DNA from: an uncultured Pseudomonadota bacterium | GTDB lineage: Bacteria; Pseudomonadota; Gammaproteobacteria; Burkholderiales; Methylophilaceae | Length of the DNA stretch: 39,991 nt | NCBI GenBank assembly: GCA_903926935.1 | Contig: CAIYLB010000006.1 | Span: 1 to 39,991, forward strand | Direction of reading: 5' to 3' | Part shown: piece after piece, positions 18,017 to 27,405 of the stretch | Layout of the letters: each line of letters begins with the position of its first letter | Position numbering within the stretch: the first letter of the stretch is position 1 | Notes under the pieces: generated by a model | What the model was told of the DNA's origin: nothing | Seen by the model: the letters and a program-made list of their open reading frames with translations, nothing else | Databases searched by the model: none | Position numbers and translations under genes: made by a program

Positions 18017-18457
18017 TCAATGTTGCCCGATTTTTTGCTTGAGTAAACTCAGGTAGGTTTCTGAATCTAATGCTTGGTTATTATGCTGCGCCTGCCAGAT
18101 GGTTTCAGCTAAGCACTCAAGTATATCGTGCTGGGCTAAATGGCTATCGTTCAATTGTTGTTTCAATTGTTCATAAATCTGCGTGATGCCTATAGGCTGG
18201 TTGATACTGATTTGCTCAATCACTGATAAGTGCAGGCTTAAATGTAAAAATGGATTCGTTTCGCCCATCTCAGGGAAATATTGCTGGTGCACATAACGCG
18301 CTGGCGAATCTAAAATCACATGATATTCAGGGTGCATTTGAATGACTTCAACAGCGATTTTTTCTAAATCGCTTAATGTTGAATGTTGCTTAAATTTAGC
18401 CCAAGCATCAAATAGAAATTGGCGGGCTTGATCGCGGCTAGGCTTATACAAACTCAT
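18017..18457 (-). CDS. DUF1841 protein
   Basis: Protein of 146 residues of the DUF1841 family, common in beta- and gammaproteobacteria and of unknown function. Conserved stretches visible are PSRDQARQFLFDAW, HPEYHVILD, GETNPFLHLSLHLSVIEQISINQP and ILECLAETIWQAQ. The His-rich HLSLHLS segment could bind metal, but no role is known. It begins 66 bp after nth and may be cotranscribed with it. The hvfA-like gene follows 116 bp downstream with its own likely promoter. AAGGG lies about 11 nt before the ATG. Confidence 0.9.
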   Translation of the reverse strand: MSLYKPSRDQARQFLFDAWAKFKQHSTLSDLEKIAVEVIQMHPEYHVILDSPARYVHQQYFPEMGETNPFLHLSLHLSVIEQISINQPIGITQIYEQLKQQLNDSHLAQHDILECLAETIWQAQHNNQALDSETYLSLLKQKIGQH

Positions 18458-18523
18458 GGCTTATAAGCCCTTATTTAGATAATTGAAACGTTTAGGCATA
18501 GTAATATTCTGTGGATAAGACAT

Positions 18524-19189
18524 TTATATTTGGCTTTGTGGCGGCGTTATTGTTGAATTAAATTCTTTTGCTTTATATTCACATAAATCTTCAATGCAGC
18601 ACTCGGCACATTTCGGTTTACGTGCTGTGCAGGTGTAGCGGCCATGTAAAATCAATAAATGATGTGCATCTTGCATAAATTCTGCCGGTATCGTTTTTAG
18701 GTATTTCAGTTCAACGTCTAAAACAGTTTTACCTGTGGCTAGTTTAATGCGGTTGCCTAATCTAAATAAATGCGTATCTACGGCTATGGTGGGTTGCCCA
18801 AAGGCCGTATTCAAAATTACATTCGCTGTTTTGCGCCCTACACCGGGTAATGCTTCAAGCGCTAAGCGGGTATTGGGTACTTGCGATTGATGCTTGCTAA
18901 TCAACATTTGACAGGTAGCTAATACGTTTTTTGCTTTGGCGTGGTAGAGGCCTATGGTTTTAATGTATTGCTCTAGCCCAGATAGCCCAAGCGCTAGAAT
19001 ACTTTCAGGCGTGTTGGCAACGGCATACAGCTTTTCTGTGGCGAGATTAACGCCTTTATCCGTGGCCTGCGCTGATAAAATTACCGCAATTAAAAGCTCA
19101 AAAGTGCTGTTATGCCTAAGCTCCGTACTTGGGTTGGGAATTGCGATGCTTAAGCGCTTGAATATTTCAAAACGTTGCTTTGTATTCAT
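18524..19189 (-). CDS. nth: Endonuclease III
   Basis: DNA glycosylase/AP lyase that removes oxidised pyrimidines. The 221 residues contain the helix-hairpin-helix LPGVGRKTAN with catalytic Lys120, then Asp138 in VDTHLFRL. The 4Fe-4S cluster has C187, C194, C197 and C203 with E. coli-like spacing C-x6-C-x2-C-x5-C. An extra Cys198 sits inside the cluster loop. It begins 33 bp after rsxE, reproducing the rsxABCDGE-nth order of enterobacteria, so it is likely the last gene of that transcript or shares it with DUF1841. Confidence 0.98.
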   Translation of the reverse strand: MNTKQRFEIFKRLSIAIPNPSTELRHNSTFELLIAVILSAQATDKGVNLATEKLYAVANTPESILALGLSGLEQYIKTIGLYHAKAKNVLATCQMLISKHQSQVPNTRLALEALPGVGRKTANVILNTAFGQPTIAVDTHLFRLGNRIKLATGKTVLDVELKYLKTIPAEFMQDAHHLLILHGRYTCTARKPKCAECCIEDLCEYKAKEFNSTITPPQSQI

Positions 19190-19212
19190 AGCTGCTTAAT
19201 TTAGTCGCGTAA

Positions 19213-19233
19213 GGATTAATGATTAATGATTAA
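19213..19233. repeat. 7-bp tandem repeat over the rsxE stop codon
   Basis: Three adjacent heptamers (GGATTAA, TGATTAA, TGATTAA on the + strand) cover the last codons and stop of rsxE (stop at 19223-19225). The first unit has one mismatch. Confidence 0.6.
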
Positions 19234-19906
19234 GTGACGGATTAAGGACTGGTGCTATCGTCTTTGATTTAGCGGTATTTCTACTTTCAATCCAATTTCG
19301 AATTGCGATTAGAGAAGCTAGGCCTAAAAATGCCCCAGGCGGCAATACCGCTAATAGCAAACCATGATAATCAGTACTTACCCACATAAAGGGTGTCGCA
19401 GATGAACCAAAAACTAAATCTAAGCCAGACAGAATAGTGCCTTTTCCCACTAGTTCACGTATAGCACCTAGTAAACCTAGCACCAACATCAGGCCTGAGC
19501 CCATCATAAAGCCATCTAGAATAGAAGGTAAGGAGGTGTTTTTCGCAGCAAATGATTCTACCCGCGCTAGAACGATACAGTTCACTACAATTAATGGAAT
19601 AAAAATACCGAGTACTTTATGTAATTGGTGCGCAAAGGCATTGATAGACATATCAATCACGGTAACTAGGGTGGCGATAACTAAGATAAATACCGGTACG
19701 CGAATTTCGCTAGGTACTAATTTCCGCACTGGTGAAACTGAGCCATTGGCCGCTGCCATCACCAATGCAGTGGCTAAACCAAGGCTTATGCCATTGACCG
19801 CGCTAGTGGTGACTGCCAGCGTCGGGCATAGGCCTAATAGTTGCACCACGCCAGTGTTTTGCTTCCATAAGCCATTTATGGTGATTTCTTTATAGATATT
19901 ATTCAT
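19223..19906 (-). CDS. rsxE: Rsx/Rnf complex subunit E (membrane)
   Basis: Six-helix membrane subunit (227 residues) of the ion-translocating NADH:ferredoxin-type oxidoreductase Rnf/Rsx, paralogous to RsxA. Motifs include NGLWKQNTGVVQLLGLCPTLAVTTSAVNGISLG at the N-terminus (the Cys of GLCP helps hold a membrane Fe-S centre in Rnf/Nqr structures) and FIPLIVVNCIVLARVE. Its ATG overlaps the rsxG stop by 4 bp, showing translational coupling. The C-terminal region is extended by a charged tail (WIESRNTAKSK). Confidence 0.96.
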   Translation of the reverse strand: MNNIYKEITINGLWKQNTGVVQLLGLCPTLAVTTSAVNGISLGLATALVMAAANGSVSPVRKLVPSEIRVPVFILVIATLVTVIDMSINAFAHQLHKVLGIFIPLIVVNCIVLARVESFAAKNTSLPSILDGFMMGSGLMLVLGLLGAIRELVGKGTILSGLDLVFGSSATPFMWVSTDYHGLLLAVLPPGAFLGLASLIAIRNWIESRNTAKSKTIAPVLNPSLNH

Positions 19907-20595
19907 GATTTATCCTTAGGCTTTTGAATTAAGTTAGCCTGTACGCTTGCTGCATTTTCTGGGTTAGAAGAAAGGGATTCTTTGTTCATTGCAAAATACT
20001 GTTCAGCTTTTAAAACTGCTTTGACCACAGCCCGTGGTGTAATGGTTGCGCCCACCATATAATCAAACTTACCACCATCTTTTTTTACTTGCCAATGTTC
20101 GGCGGCTGTTTTGGCTAAAGATTCATCATTAAACAGCCTTATCCACTGACTATGTGCCACGTCAATATAATCACCTAAACCAGGTGTTTCTTTATGGGTT
20201 AATACGCGTACGCCGCTAATAGAACTATCCGCCCGAATCGCAATTAAAAGTTTGATGTCGCCACTATAGCCATCGTGTGCGACCGCTTCTAATATGACGG
20301 CTGCCATTTTATGGTTCAGGATTGCAATATTGGCTTCTGTGGATCGATGATTGCCTAATAATTCGTTAGGGGCAATTTTAATGGTCTGTTTTAACAGATT
20401 ATTATCGTAACTATTTTCTGGCAAAATTTGCTTAAAAAGCGCCAAGCGCGCTTCAGCTTCACTGGCTTCAATCGGTGCGCGGGTAATTTCAAACACATAA
20501 GCGAGTAGGGCTGTACCAAGGAAAGCGAAAGCAATCATAGTGATTGCAGTTTTGGATGTGTGTTTTACCATTGATTCAGATTTGGATTCAGACAT
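19903..20595 (-). CDS. rsxG: Rsx/Rnf complex subunit G (periplasmic flavoprotein)
   Basis: Subunit of 230 residues with one N-terminal membrane anchor (about 16-36) and a periplasmic FMN-binding domain. ETPGLGD (about 136-142) is the usual signature. The covalent FMN site near the C-terminus reads V181-G-A-T184-ITPRAVV. In the flavinylation consensus a Ser or Thr usually precedes GAT, so Val here is unusual, although the acceptor Thr184 is kept. An AAGGA ribosome-binding site precedes the start, 13 bp after rsxD. The stop overlaps the rsxE ATG. Confidence 0.95.
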   Translation of the reverse strand: MSESKSESMVKHTSKTAITMIAFAFLGTALLAYVFEITRAPIEASEAEARLALFKQILPENSYDNNLLKQTIKIAPNELLGNHRSTEANIAILNHKMAAVILEAVAHDGYSGDIKLLIAIRADSSISGVRVLTHKETPGLGDYIDVAHSQWIRLFNDESLAKTAAEHWQVKKDGGKFDYMVGATITPRAVVKAVLKAEQYFAMNKESLSSNPENAASVQANLIQKPKDKS

Positions 20596-20608
20596 GGTCA
20601 GCTAATCC

Positions 20609-21625
20609 TTATTTGTGGCCAAATACACGCGGCTGCGTTAAAGCATCTATTAGCGGTACACACATATTCATTAGTAATACGGCAAAAGCTACACCATCTG
20701 GGTAGCCGCCATATACGCGGATTAAATAAGTAAGTACGCCAACGCCGGCAGCAAAGTAAACTTTTCCTCTTGGTGTCGTCGGGCCACTGACTGGGTCGGT
20801 GATGATGAAAAAGGCACATAACATCGATGCGCCGCTCATTAAGTGGAACAGCGGATTGGCAAAATGGTTAGGCTCAATCGCATAAAAGGCTAAAGAGATG
20901 GTCGCCAAAGAGGCTAAAAAGACTGTAGGTAAATGCCAGCTAATAATGCGCTGTTGTAATAAATACAGGCCGCCGAGTAAATAAGCGCCGGTGACAAGTT
21001 CACCACCTTTAGCACCAAATGCCCCAAAAATAGGCGCTTGCGTGATGCTGGAAACCTCATGTTTCAGCATTAATTGCGTTTTTAGGTAATCCAATGGTGT
21101 GGCCGAAGTAATGGCATCAACTTTAATATCGCCTGGCAAGCTATGGCTAAAAATAAAATGTAACTGATCCATAAAACTAAGTGGATGTTCAGCTAACAAT
21201 AATGGCGCTGGCCATTTCGTCATAATCAATGGAAATGAGATGAGCAATGCTGCGTAGCCAACCATGGCTGGGTTAAATGGATTGTAGCCTAGGCCGCCAT
21301 AAAGCTGTTTGGCGATGACGATGGCAAAGAAGGTGCCCACAATGACTAGCCACCAAGGCGCCAAGGGCGGCAGGGCTAATGCCAATAACCATGCGGTAAC
21401 TACGGCGCTCATATCCATTAAGTAAGGTTTAACTGGGCGCTGACGGATTTTTAGCAATACCGCCTCAGCAGTAAGTGCCGTCAGTGTTGCTAGCGTCAGC
21501 GAAACTAAAATGCCGCCGCCATATATCCACACATAAGCGGCAATGCCAGGCACTAGGGCCAGCAACACTTTAAACATAATAGTGCTAACGGTCGGGGCGT
21601 CGGTAATGTACGGTGAACGGTTCAA
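20609..21625 (-). CDS. rsxD: Rsx/Rnf complex subunit D (membrane flavoprotein), TTG start
   Basis: Membrane subunit of 338 residues, about ten helices, that carries covalent FMN and forms part of the ion path. The FMN attachment motif is T173-S-A-T176-PLDYLKT. YNPFNPAMVGYAALLISFP and ITDPVSGPTTPRGK are typical RnfD segments. The start is TTG, 7 nt after AGGA; no in-frame ATG fits the conserved N-terminus (NRSPYI). A 50-bp spacer with a 14-bp tandem repeat separates it from rsxC. Confidence 0.96.
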   Translation of the reverse strand: MNRSPYITDAPTVSTIMFKVLLALVPGIAAYVWIYGGGILVSLTLATLTALTAEAVLLKIRQRPVKPYLMDMSAVVTAWLLALALPPLAPWWLVIVGTFFAIVIAKQLYGGLGYNPFNPAMVGYAALLISFPLIMTKWPAPLLLAEHPLSFMDQLHFIFSHSLPGDIKVDAITSATPLDYLKTQLMLKHEVSSITQAPIFGAFGAKGGELVTGAYLLGGLYLLQQRIISWHLPTVFLASLATISLAFYAIEPNHFANPLFHLMSGASMLCAFFIITDPVSGPTTPRGKVYFAAGVGVLTYLIRVYGGYPDGVAFAVLLMNMCVPLIDALTQPRVFGHK

Positions 21626-21640
21626 GGGTTTATCCTATTA

Positions 21641-21668
21641 ATATTGTCTTATTCATATCGTCTTATTC
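21641..21668. repeat. 14-bp tandem repeat in the rsxC-rsxD spacer
   Basis: Two adjacent units, ATATTGTCTTATTC and ATATCGTCTTATTC (13 of 14 identical), lie just beyond the rsxC stop and before the rsxD ribosome-binding site. Confidence 0.6.
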
Positions 21669-21675
21669 GTATTGC

Positions 21676-23667
21676 CTAGTCAGACTCTTTACTTTTTGAT
21701 ACTTGCGCCTCAACTGCCAGTTTTGCTTTTTCACGTAGCGCATCTGTTGCATTGATTTCCGCCTGCACTGTCGCGCTTACATTTTCAATATTTTTGGGCG
21801 CATCACCCGCTTGTGCAGCGGCTAGTTTTTGTGCTTTTGCACGTTCAATGGCCGCGGCAATCAGTGCTTGTTTAGCTAGCTTAGCTTTTAATTCAGCGGC
21901 TTCAGTTTCTGGGGTTTTAGCCTCAGTGATTTTAGTCTCAGGAGTTTTAGTCTCAGGTGCAGTTGGCAAAACAGTGACTTTTTCTGCGGAAATATCACTG
22001 GTATTGGCCGCAGCTAATTTCTGCGCTTTAGCCCGGGCAATAGCCGCAGCAATCGCTGCTTGTTTGTCTGTGCTGGCAGGAGCTTCTTCATTTTTAATGC
22101 TTTCAGCGATTACTTCTTTAACATCGTCTACAGGTTTGATTTCAGCAGACTTTACTTCAGATTTAGTGGCTTGAGCGCGTTCAGCATGTTTTTGTGCGCG
22201 CTCTAATTTTTCACGCTCGATACGCGCTAATCTAAAATCATTCCGTTCACGCGCTAAATCTGCCGCTTCTTTGGCTTTATCTACCGCAATAATCTCGCTT
22301 TTTGCATAACGATAATATTGCACTAATGGAATGTCGCTCGGGCATACATACGTACAGCAGCCGCATTCGATACAATCAAACAAATTGTAGTCACGGGCTT
22401 TTTCAAAGTTATCCGACTTTGCAAACCAATACAGTTCCTGCGGCTGCAAATTTACTGGGCAGGCATCAGCACAGCGTGCACAACGAATACACGGCATAGC
22501 CGGTGGAGGAGCTGCAAATAAATCAGGTGTAGCAGCAATAATGCAATTAGCCGCTTTGGTAATTGGCACTAAGTCATTGGGTAAATCAAAGCCCATCATA
22601 GGCCCACCCATAATAAAATGTGTGGTGTTGGTTTTGGCGCCGCCAGCGGCAGCGACTAATGCATGTAATGGCGTACCAAATAACACTTCAAAATTCTGCG
22701 GCACAGCCACATTACCAGTCATGGTTACAATGCGGCTGATAGAAGGTTCGCCAAACTCAAAATAGCGATAAATCGCCAGCACTGTGGCTACGTTAAATAC
22801 TTGAATGCCAACATCGGTTGAGCGTTTGTCATTAGGTATTTCAGTGCCCAGTAATAAATGAATCAGTCTGCGCGCATCTCCGCTAGGGTATAGCGTGGGT
22901 ACTATTTTTACTGCTATGGTCGAGCTTGCCGCCAGCGCTTTAGTCATGATGCCAGCTGCGACTGGTTTGTTATCTTCAATGCCAACGATACATTTTTCTG
23001 CACCTAGCAAAGACTGCACAATTTCTATGCCTTTTAATATCTCATCAGCACGCTCGCGCATCAACATATCATCACAAGTGATGTAAGGCTCGCACTCGGC
23101 AGCGTTAATCACCAAGGTATGTACGTTCGACTTTCCGTTGCTGCGCAGTTTAATGTGCGTTGGAAAAGTAGCGCCACCCAAACCCACAATTCCAGAGGCA
23201 CGCAAAGCATCAACCAACGTTTTTTTATCAGTGTTGCGCCAATCTACAGGCTGTAATGCGGTCCATTGATCTTTATTATCCGGCACTAAGTTGATGCACA
23301 TATCCGGCAAACCTGACGGATGTGGAATGACTTGTTCGCTGATTGCTGTGATTGTGCCTGAGGTCGGTGCATGAATCGCCGCAGAAACAGAGCCTTCTGG
23401 CTCCGCTAACATTTGACCTTTAAGTACGTAGTCACCCACTTGTACTTTTACTTTAGGCATATGTCCAACATGTTGGCGCAAGGGCAAAATCAACTTTTCT
23501 GGCATCATCAATTTGCTGATTGGATGCGTGGTCGATTCTGCTTTATGTTCTGCTGGATGCACGCCGCCGTTGAACTTGAAAATATCTTTCAAGCTGTTAT
23601 TGGCTGTGGCTTTTTTAGAAAATGTATTGCGAATCAAATTACTCGCAAAATTTATAATGTCGCTCAT
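21676..23667 (-). CDS. rsxC: Rsx/Rnf complex subunit C (Fe-S, NADH/FMN-binding)
   Basis: Peripheral cytoplasmic subunit of 663 residues thought to receive electrons from NADH. The N-terminal RnfC domain includes [20 protein letters not shown] and [13 protein letters not shown]. Two 4Fe-4S clusters are at C393/C396/C399/C403 and C432/C435/C438/C442. From about 470 to the end it is a low-complexity charged tail with two near-copies of [18 protein letters not shown] (the second reads [16 protein letters not shown]), separated by PETKTPE-type repeats. Such tails are found in gammaproteobacterial RsxC. ATG 23667 overlaps the rsxB stop by 4 bp. Confidence 0.96.
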   Translation of the reverse strand: MSDIINFASNLIRNTFSKKATANNSLKDIFKFNGGVHPAEHKAESTTHPISKLMMPEKLILPLRQHVGHMPKVKVQVGDYVLKGQMLAEPEGSVSAAIHAPTSGTITAISEQVIPHPSGLPDMCINLVPDNKDQWTALQPVDWRNTDKKTLVDALRASGIVGLGGATFPTHIKLRSNGKSNVHTLVINAAECEPYITCDDMLMRERADEILKGIEIVQSLLGAEKCIVGIEDNKPVAAGIMTKALAASSTIAVKIVPTLYPSGDARRLIHLLLGTEIPNDKRSTDVGIQVFNVATVLAIYRYFEFGEPSISRIVTMTGNVAVPQNFEVLFGTPLHALVAAAGGAKTNTTHFIMGGPMMGFDLPNDLVPITKAANCIIAATPDLFAAPPPAMPCIRCARCADACPVNLQPQELYWFAKSDNFEKARDYNLFDCIECGCCTYVCPSDIPLVQYYRYAKSEIIAVDKAKEAADLARERNDFRLARIEREKLERAQKHAERAQATKSEVKSAEIKPVDDVKEVIAESIKNEEAPASTDKQAAIAAAIARAKAQKLAAANTSDISAEKVTVLPTAPETKTPETKITEAKTPETEAAELKAKLAKQALIAAAIERAKAQKLAAAQAGDAPKNIENVSATVQAEINATDALREKAKLAVEAQVSKSKESD

Positions 23668-24257
23668 GCGCTTGTGCTATTTAATGTAGAGGTATTCAAA
23701 CTGAAAGGGACGGCTGTAATTGGAATGATAGGATATTTCCATTTCCAATTATCTGGATTTTCTGCTACAGGCAGCATGGTGATGCAATCCACTGGGCAAG
23801 GCGCAAGGCATAATTCGCAACCGGTACATTCAGAGGCGATAATCGTGTGCATGTGTTTTGCTGCGCCCAAAATTGCATCTACTGGACATGCTTGTATGCA
23901 TAAAGTGCAGCCGATACAAGTCGCTTCATCAATAAATGCCACTGATTTTGGTTTAGGTGTGCCATGTTCTGCGTTGAGCGGTTTGTATTCTACACCCATC
24001 AAATCTGCCAAAGCATGCGCGCCAGCATCTCCACCTGGCGGACATTGATTAATATCCGCTTCGCCCGCGGCAATGGCAGTGGCGTATGGTTTACAGCCGG
24101 GATAGCCACATTGTCCGCACTGCGTTTGTGGCAAGATTGCATCGATACGCGCGATTAACGGGTCGCCCTCAACTTTGAATAGCAAGGCAGAAATACCTAA
24201 TACGAGGCCAAGTGCAAGTGCAAGGCCAAGCATGATGTAAAGTGAAGTTAATAGCAT
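23664..24257 (-). CDS. rsxB: Rsx/Rnf complex subunit B (ferredoxin-like)
   Basis: Fe-S electron carrier subunit of 197 residues with an N-terminal membrane anchor (about 3-28). Next comes the Fer4-like cluster C47-x2-C50-x4-C55-x16-C72 ([11 protein letters not shown]). Two ferredoxin 4Fe-4S motifs follow, C114/C117/C120/C124 and C144/C147/C150/C154, each ending in CPVD. The short tail is hydrophobic. It lies 18 bp after rsxA and overlaps rsxC. Confidence 0.97.
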   Translation of the reverse strand: MLLTSLYIMLGLALALGLVLGISALLFKVEGDPLIARIDAILPQTQCGQCGYPGCKPYATAIAAGEADINQCPPGGDAGAHALADLMGVEYKPLNAEHGTPKPKSVAFIDEATCIGCTLCIQACPVDAILGAAKHMHTIIASECTGCELCLAPCPVDCITMLPVAENPDNWKWKYPIIPITAVPFSLNTSTLNSTSA

Positions 24258-24275
24258 AGCGTTACAATTTAAAAG

Positions 24276-24869
24276 TTAGTATTTATCAAGACCAGCAAAG
24301 CCCATAAACGCTAAACTCATTAGCGCGGCGGTGACCATAGCAATTGCCGAACCTTTAAGCGTGACAGGAATATCCGCCGCTTCAAGTCGCTCACGCATCG
24401 ATGCGAAGAGTATTAGTACCAGTGAAAAGCCAATTGCGCCGCCCATGCCAAATAACAAAGATTCTAGAAAGCTATGGCTGGCTTGTGCATTGAGTAGCGG
24501 AATACCTAATACCGCACAGTTGGTGGTAATTAGCGGTAAAAATATGCCAAGTGATTGATATAATGGTGGAAAGTTCTTTTCCATGACCATTTCAGTAAAC
24601 TGTACTACGCCTGCAATAATGACAATAAATGACAGTGTGCGTAGATATTCCAAGCCGTTCGGCTCAAGTAAATAGTGATTTATACCCCAGCTTGTCATTG
24701 AGCCTATGCTCAACACAAAGGCCGTTGCACCAGCCATGCCGATGGAGGCTTCTAGTTTTTTAGAAACTCCCATGAACGGGCAAAGGCCGAGAATTTTAAC
24801 TAACACGATGTTGTTAACAAACACTGTGCCGATTAAAATCATGATGTAATGATGAAAATCAAAGGTCAT
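24276..24869 (-). CDS. rsxA: Rsx/Rnf complex subunit A (membrane)
   Basis: Six-helix membrane subunit of 197 residues, first gene of rsxABCDGE. The N-terminus [20 protein letters not shown] carries the conserved Cys of GLCP that pairs with RsxE around the membrane Fe-S centre. [24 protein letters not shown] is also typical. In E. coli the complex resets SoxR; in other bacteria Rnf drives reverse electron flow. The sequence does not show which role applies here, and no soxR-like gene is in the window. A perfect 20-bp palindrome lies 31 bp upstream of the start. Confidence 0.97.
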   Translation of the reverse strand: MTFDFHHYIMILIGTVFVNNIVLVKILGLCPFMGVSKKLEASIGMAGATAFVLSIGSMTSWGINHYLLEPNGLEYLRTLSFIVIIAGVVQFTEMVMEKNFPPLYQSLGIFLPLITTNCAVLGIPLLNAQASHSFLESLLFGMGGAIGFSLVLILFASMRERLEAADIPVTLKGSAIAMVTAALMSLAFMGFAGLDKY

Positions 24870-24899
24870 ATTTAAGATTTAATACGTTATGAAAAATTC

Positions 24900-24919
24900 T
24901 ATAATTACGCGTAATTATA
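24900..24919. promoter_or_regulatory. Perfect 20-bp palindrome upstream of rsxA
   Basis: TATAATTACGCGTAATTATA is fully self-complementary. It reads TATAAT at the left end of either strand, so it could contain the rsxA -10 box and be a dimeric repressor or activator site. It lies in the 293-bp divergent region between rsxA and dapA. No other strong promoter is evident there apart from TTAAAATA before dapA. Confidence 0.6.
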
Positions 24920-25162
24920 CCTCTATTAGCTCTCTTTAAGACCTGTCAGGCTGAGCAAAAAAGTCACTTTAAAGACTATAGTCGGCACAATATAATGCTT
25001 GTTTTTTCATGTGTCGTGAAGTAAGTGCTGCAGATTTCATTAAGTATGTTGCCATTGAGGCTGCATGCCCAGCGCGAACTAGGTGAAAGTTTAAGTCTAC
25101 AGTGTGTATATTTGGCTGAATTTTAAGTTAAAATACAGGATTATGAATCGTTTAGGTTTGCT

Positions 25163-26038
25163 ATGTTGCAAGGTAGTTTAGTCGCTATTGTTACACCTAT
25201 GTTTGAAGACGGCAGCTTGGATATTCCGTCTCTGAATGCGCTGATTGACTTTCATGTAGAGCAAGGCACCGATGGTATTGTGATTGTTGGTACGACCGGT
25301 GAGTCACCTACAGTTGATTTTGACGAACATTGTTTGCTCATTAAAACTGCGGTTAGCCAAGTCGGCGGCCGAGTACCTGTGATTGCCGGTACAGGGGCAA
25401 ACTCAACCAAAGAAGCTATTTTGCTCACGCAAAAAGCCAAGGAGTTGGGTGTTGATGCTTGTTTGTTAGTGGCGCCTTATTATAATAAACCCACGCAAGA
25501 AGGCTTATTCCAGCATTTTACCGCGATTGCTAATGCGGTAGACATACCGCAAATATTGTATAACGTTCCTAGTCGCACTGGCTGCGATATTAGTAATGAC
25601 ACTACGCTACGCCTAGCCGCACATAAAAACATCATTGGGATTAAAGATGCAACCGGTGGCATTGAGCGTGGTACAGATTTGATACTACGCGCGCCTGCTG
25701 ATTTTGCCGTGCTGAGCGGTGACGACGCAACAGCCATGAGTTTGATGTTGCTGGGCGGTAGAGGCGTAATTACCGTTACTGGCAATGTTGCGCCTAAGTT
25801 AATGCACGAAATGTGTCTGGCGGCAATCGCTGGTGATGTGATTGCTGCGCGTAAAATTAATGCCAAACTTTTCGGCTTACATCAAAAGCTATTTATAGAG
25901 GCCAATCCTATCCCAGTTAAATGGGTGCTGGCGGAAATGGGTTTGATTAAAGCCGGTATTAGATTACCTATGGTGAATTTATCTGCGCAATATCATGATG
26001 TATTGCGTGGCGCTTGCAAGCTTGCAAATATTTTATAA
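25163..26038 (+). CDS. dapA: 4-hydroxy-tetrahydrodipicolinate synthase
   Basis: Schiff-base aldolase of 291 residues condensing pyruvate with aspartate semialdehyde, the first step to diaminopimelate and lysine. Catalytic Tyr133 and Arg138 lie in YNVPSRTG and Lys161 in IGIKDATGG. The pyruvate-binding GTTGES is at 43-48. Residue numbering matches the E. coli enzyme exactly. AGG lies 6 nt before the ATG. It heads a dapA-bamC-MBL operon (33 bp to bamC), the first two genes in the order found in E. coli. Confidence 0.98.
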   Translation: MLQGSLVAIVTPMFEDGSLDIPSLNALIDFHVEQGTDGIVIVGTTGESPTVDFDEHCLLIKTAVSQVGGRVPVIAGTGANSTKEAILLTQKAKELGVDACLLVAPYYNKPTQEGLFQHFTAIANAVDIPQILYNVPSRTGCDISNDTTLRLAAHKNIIGIKDATGGIERGTDLILRAPADFAVLSGDDATAMSLMLLGGRGVITVTGNVAPKLMHEMCLAAIAGDVIAARKINAKLFGLHQKLFIEANPIPVKWVLAEMGLIKAGIRLPMVNLSAQYHDVLRGACKLANIL

Positions 26039-26071
26039 AAGCTGTTATAAACGTCTTATAAAGAGGTCTGA

Positions 26072-27376
26072 ATGAAACAAATTAACATCAAGCCATATAC
26101 AATTTCAAGTTGTGGAACTGCAACAAGCGCGATTAAACGTGCAGCCATAGGTCTTTTGTTGGTCAGCAGCTTGGCCGCTTGCGATTCAATTCCGTTTATT
26201 AATAATACTTCAGATTATAAATCTGCTAATCGCACTAAGCCTTTAGAAGTTCCGCCAGATTTAACGGCAAGCCCGGCCAGCGATGCGTATTCCATTCCTG
26301 GTAGCACAAGTTATTCTACTTACAGTCAAGCACAAGAAAATCAAGAGGTTGTTGCCGAGAAAATTTTGACCTCTCCTGAAGGTGTTAGGCTAGAAAAAGC
26401 CGGCGCGCAGCGTTGGCTAGTGGTTAATGCGCCAGCTGAAAAAATATGGCCAGTGATTCGCGATTTTTGGACGGACATGGGTTTTGCGGTACGTGTAGAA
26501 AATCCGCAATTGGGCGTAATGGAAACTGAGTGGATTGACTCTGAAGCCATTAAGAAAGATGACTCAGGCAATATAGGTGACAAGTTTGATAAATGGTTAG
26601 ATAAATTATCTGGCTTTGCTGATAAAAAGAAATTTCGTACCCGTTTAGACCGTGGTAATGAAGCCAACACAACTGAGATTTATATGTCTCATCGCTCAGT
26701 ATCAGGTGCACCAGATGATGGTAAAAATAGAGTGCAAACACAATTGGGTGAAATTGATACAGGCTACAAACTTGGTTCAAAAACTAACACAGAGATGGAT
26801 GCTAGGGATGTTGAACTGGATGATGAATTGCTACGCCGTTTGATGGTGAAGTTAGGTGTTGAAGAGCAAAAGTCTAAAGCTATTATTGCTGAAGCAGTGA
26901 CATTGAAACGTGCTGAAGTGATTAAAGAATCCGATGGCAGCGCGACCTTGGTGTTAAACGACCCATTTGACCGCGCATGGCGCCGTGTTGGCTTGGCGCT
27001 AGATAGAGTTGGTTTTGTTATTGAAGATAAAGATCGTTCTAATGGCGTGTTCTTTGTGCGTTATGCTGATGTCGATATAGATGATGCACCAGTGAAAAAG
27101 AAAGGCTTATTTGATACTTTGAAGTTCTGGGGAGACGATGATAAAAAATCTGCTGTAGCGGAGCCGAAAAAAGAAGAGAAAAGTATGGTTGAAAAACTTA
27201 AGTTCTGGGGTAAGGACGACAAGCAAAAAACCAACCCAGAAAAACAATATCGTATCAAAGTAGCCGATGGCGTTAAAGGTAATGCCGTAGTGAGCGTGAT
27301 AGATAAAGACGGCGTACGAGTTCGCACAACGACCGCAAATAAAATTGTAGCGCTGATGTACGAGCAATTAAAATAG
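26072..27376 (+). CDS. bamC: Outer membrane assembly lipoprotein BamC
   Basis: Lipoprotein of the BAM complex that folds outer-membrane proteins. It has a long basic N-region, hydrophobic stretch IGLLLVSSLAAC and lipobox Cys37 (LAAC). A proline-containing unstructured segment (KPLEVPPDLT) follows, of the kind that lies on BamD. Two helix-grip domains (about 105-230 and 285-434) come next. The second contains a charged insert at about 340-395 in which LKFWG-(D/K)DDK occurs twice, about 31 residues apart; the insert makes this BamC long (434 residues). AAGAGG lies 5 nt before the ATG. Confidence 0.92.
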   Translation: MKQINIKPYTISSCGTATSAIKRAAIGLLLVSSLAACDSIPFINNTSDYKSANRTKPLEVPPDLTASPASDAYSIPGSTSYSTYSQAQENQEVVAEKILTSPEGVRLEKAGAQRWLVVNAPAEKIWPVIRDFWTDMGFAVRVENPQLGVMETEWIDSEAIKKDDSGNIGDKFDKWLDKLSGFADKKKFRTRLDRGNEANTTEIYMSHRSVSGAPDDGKNRVQTQLGEIDTGYKLGSKTNTEMDARDVELDDELLRRLMVKLGVEEQKSKAIIAEAVTLKRAEVIKESDGSATLVLNDPFDRAWRRVGLALDRVGFVIEDKDRSNGVFFVRYADVDIDDAPVKKKGLFDTLKFWGDDDKKSAVAEPKKEEKSMVEKLKFWGKDDKQKTNPEKQYRIKVADGVKGNAVVSVIDKDGVRVRTTTANKIVALMYEQLK

Positions 27377-27405
27377 TTATTATCATTCAATTTAAGGTCT
27401 AACAA

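Noticed and set aside
23413-24048. 211-codon + strand frame across rsxB/rsxC
   Set aside because: It lies antisense to two well-conserved Fe-S subunit genes and shows no family motif; Cys/His-rich composition comes from the opposite strand.
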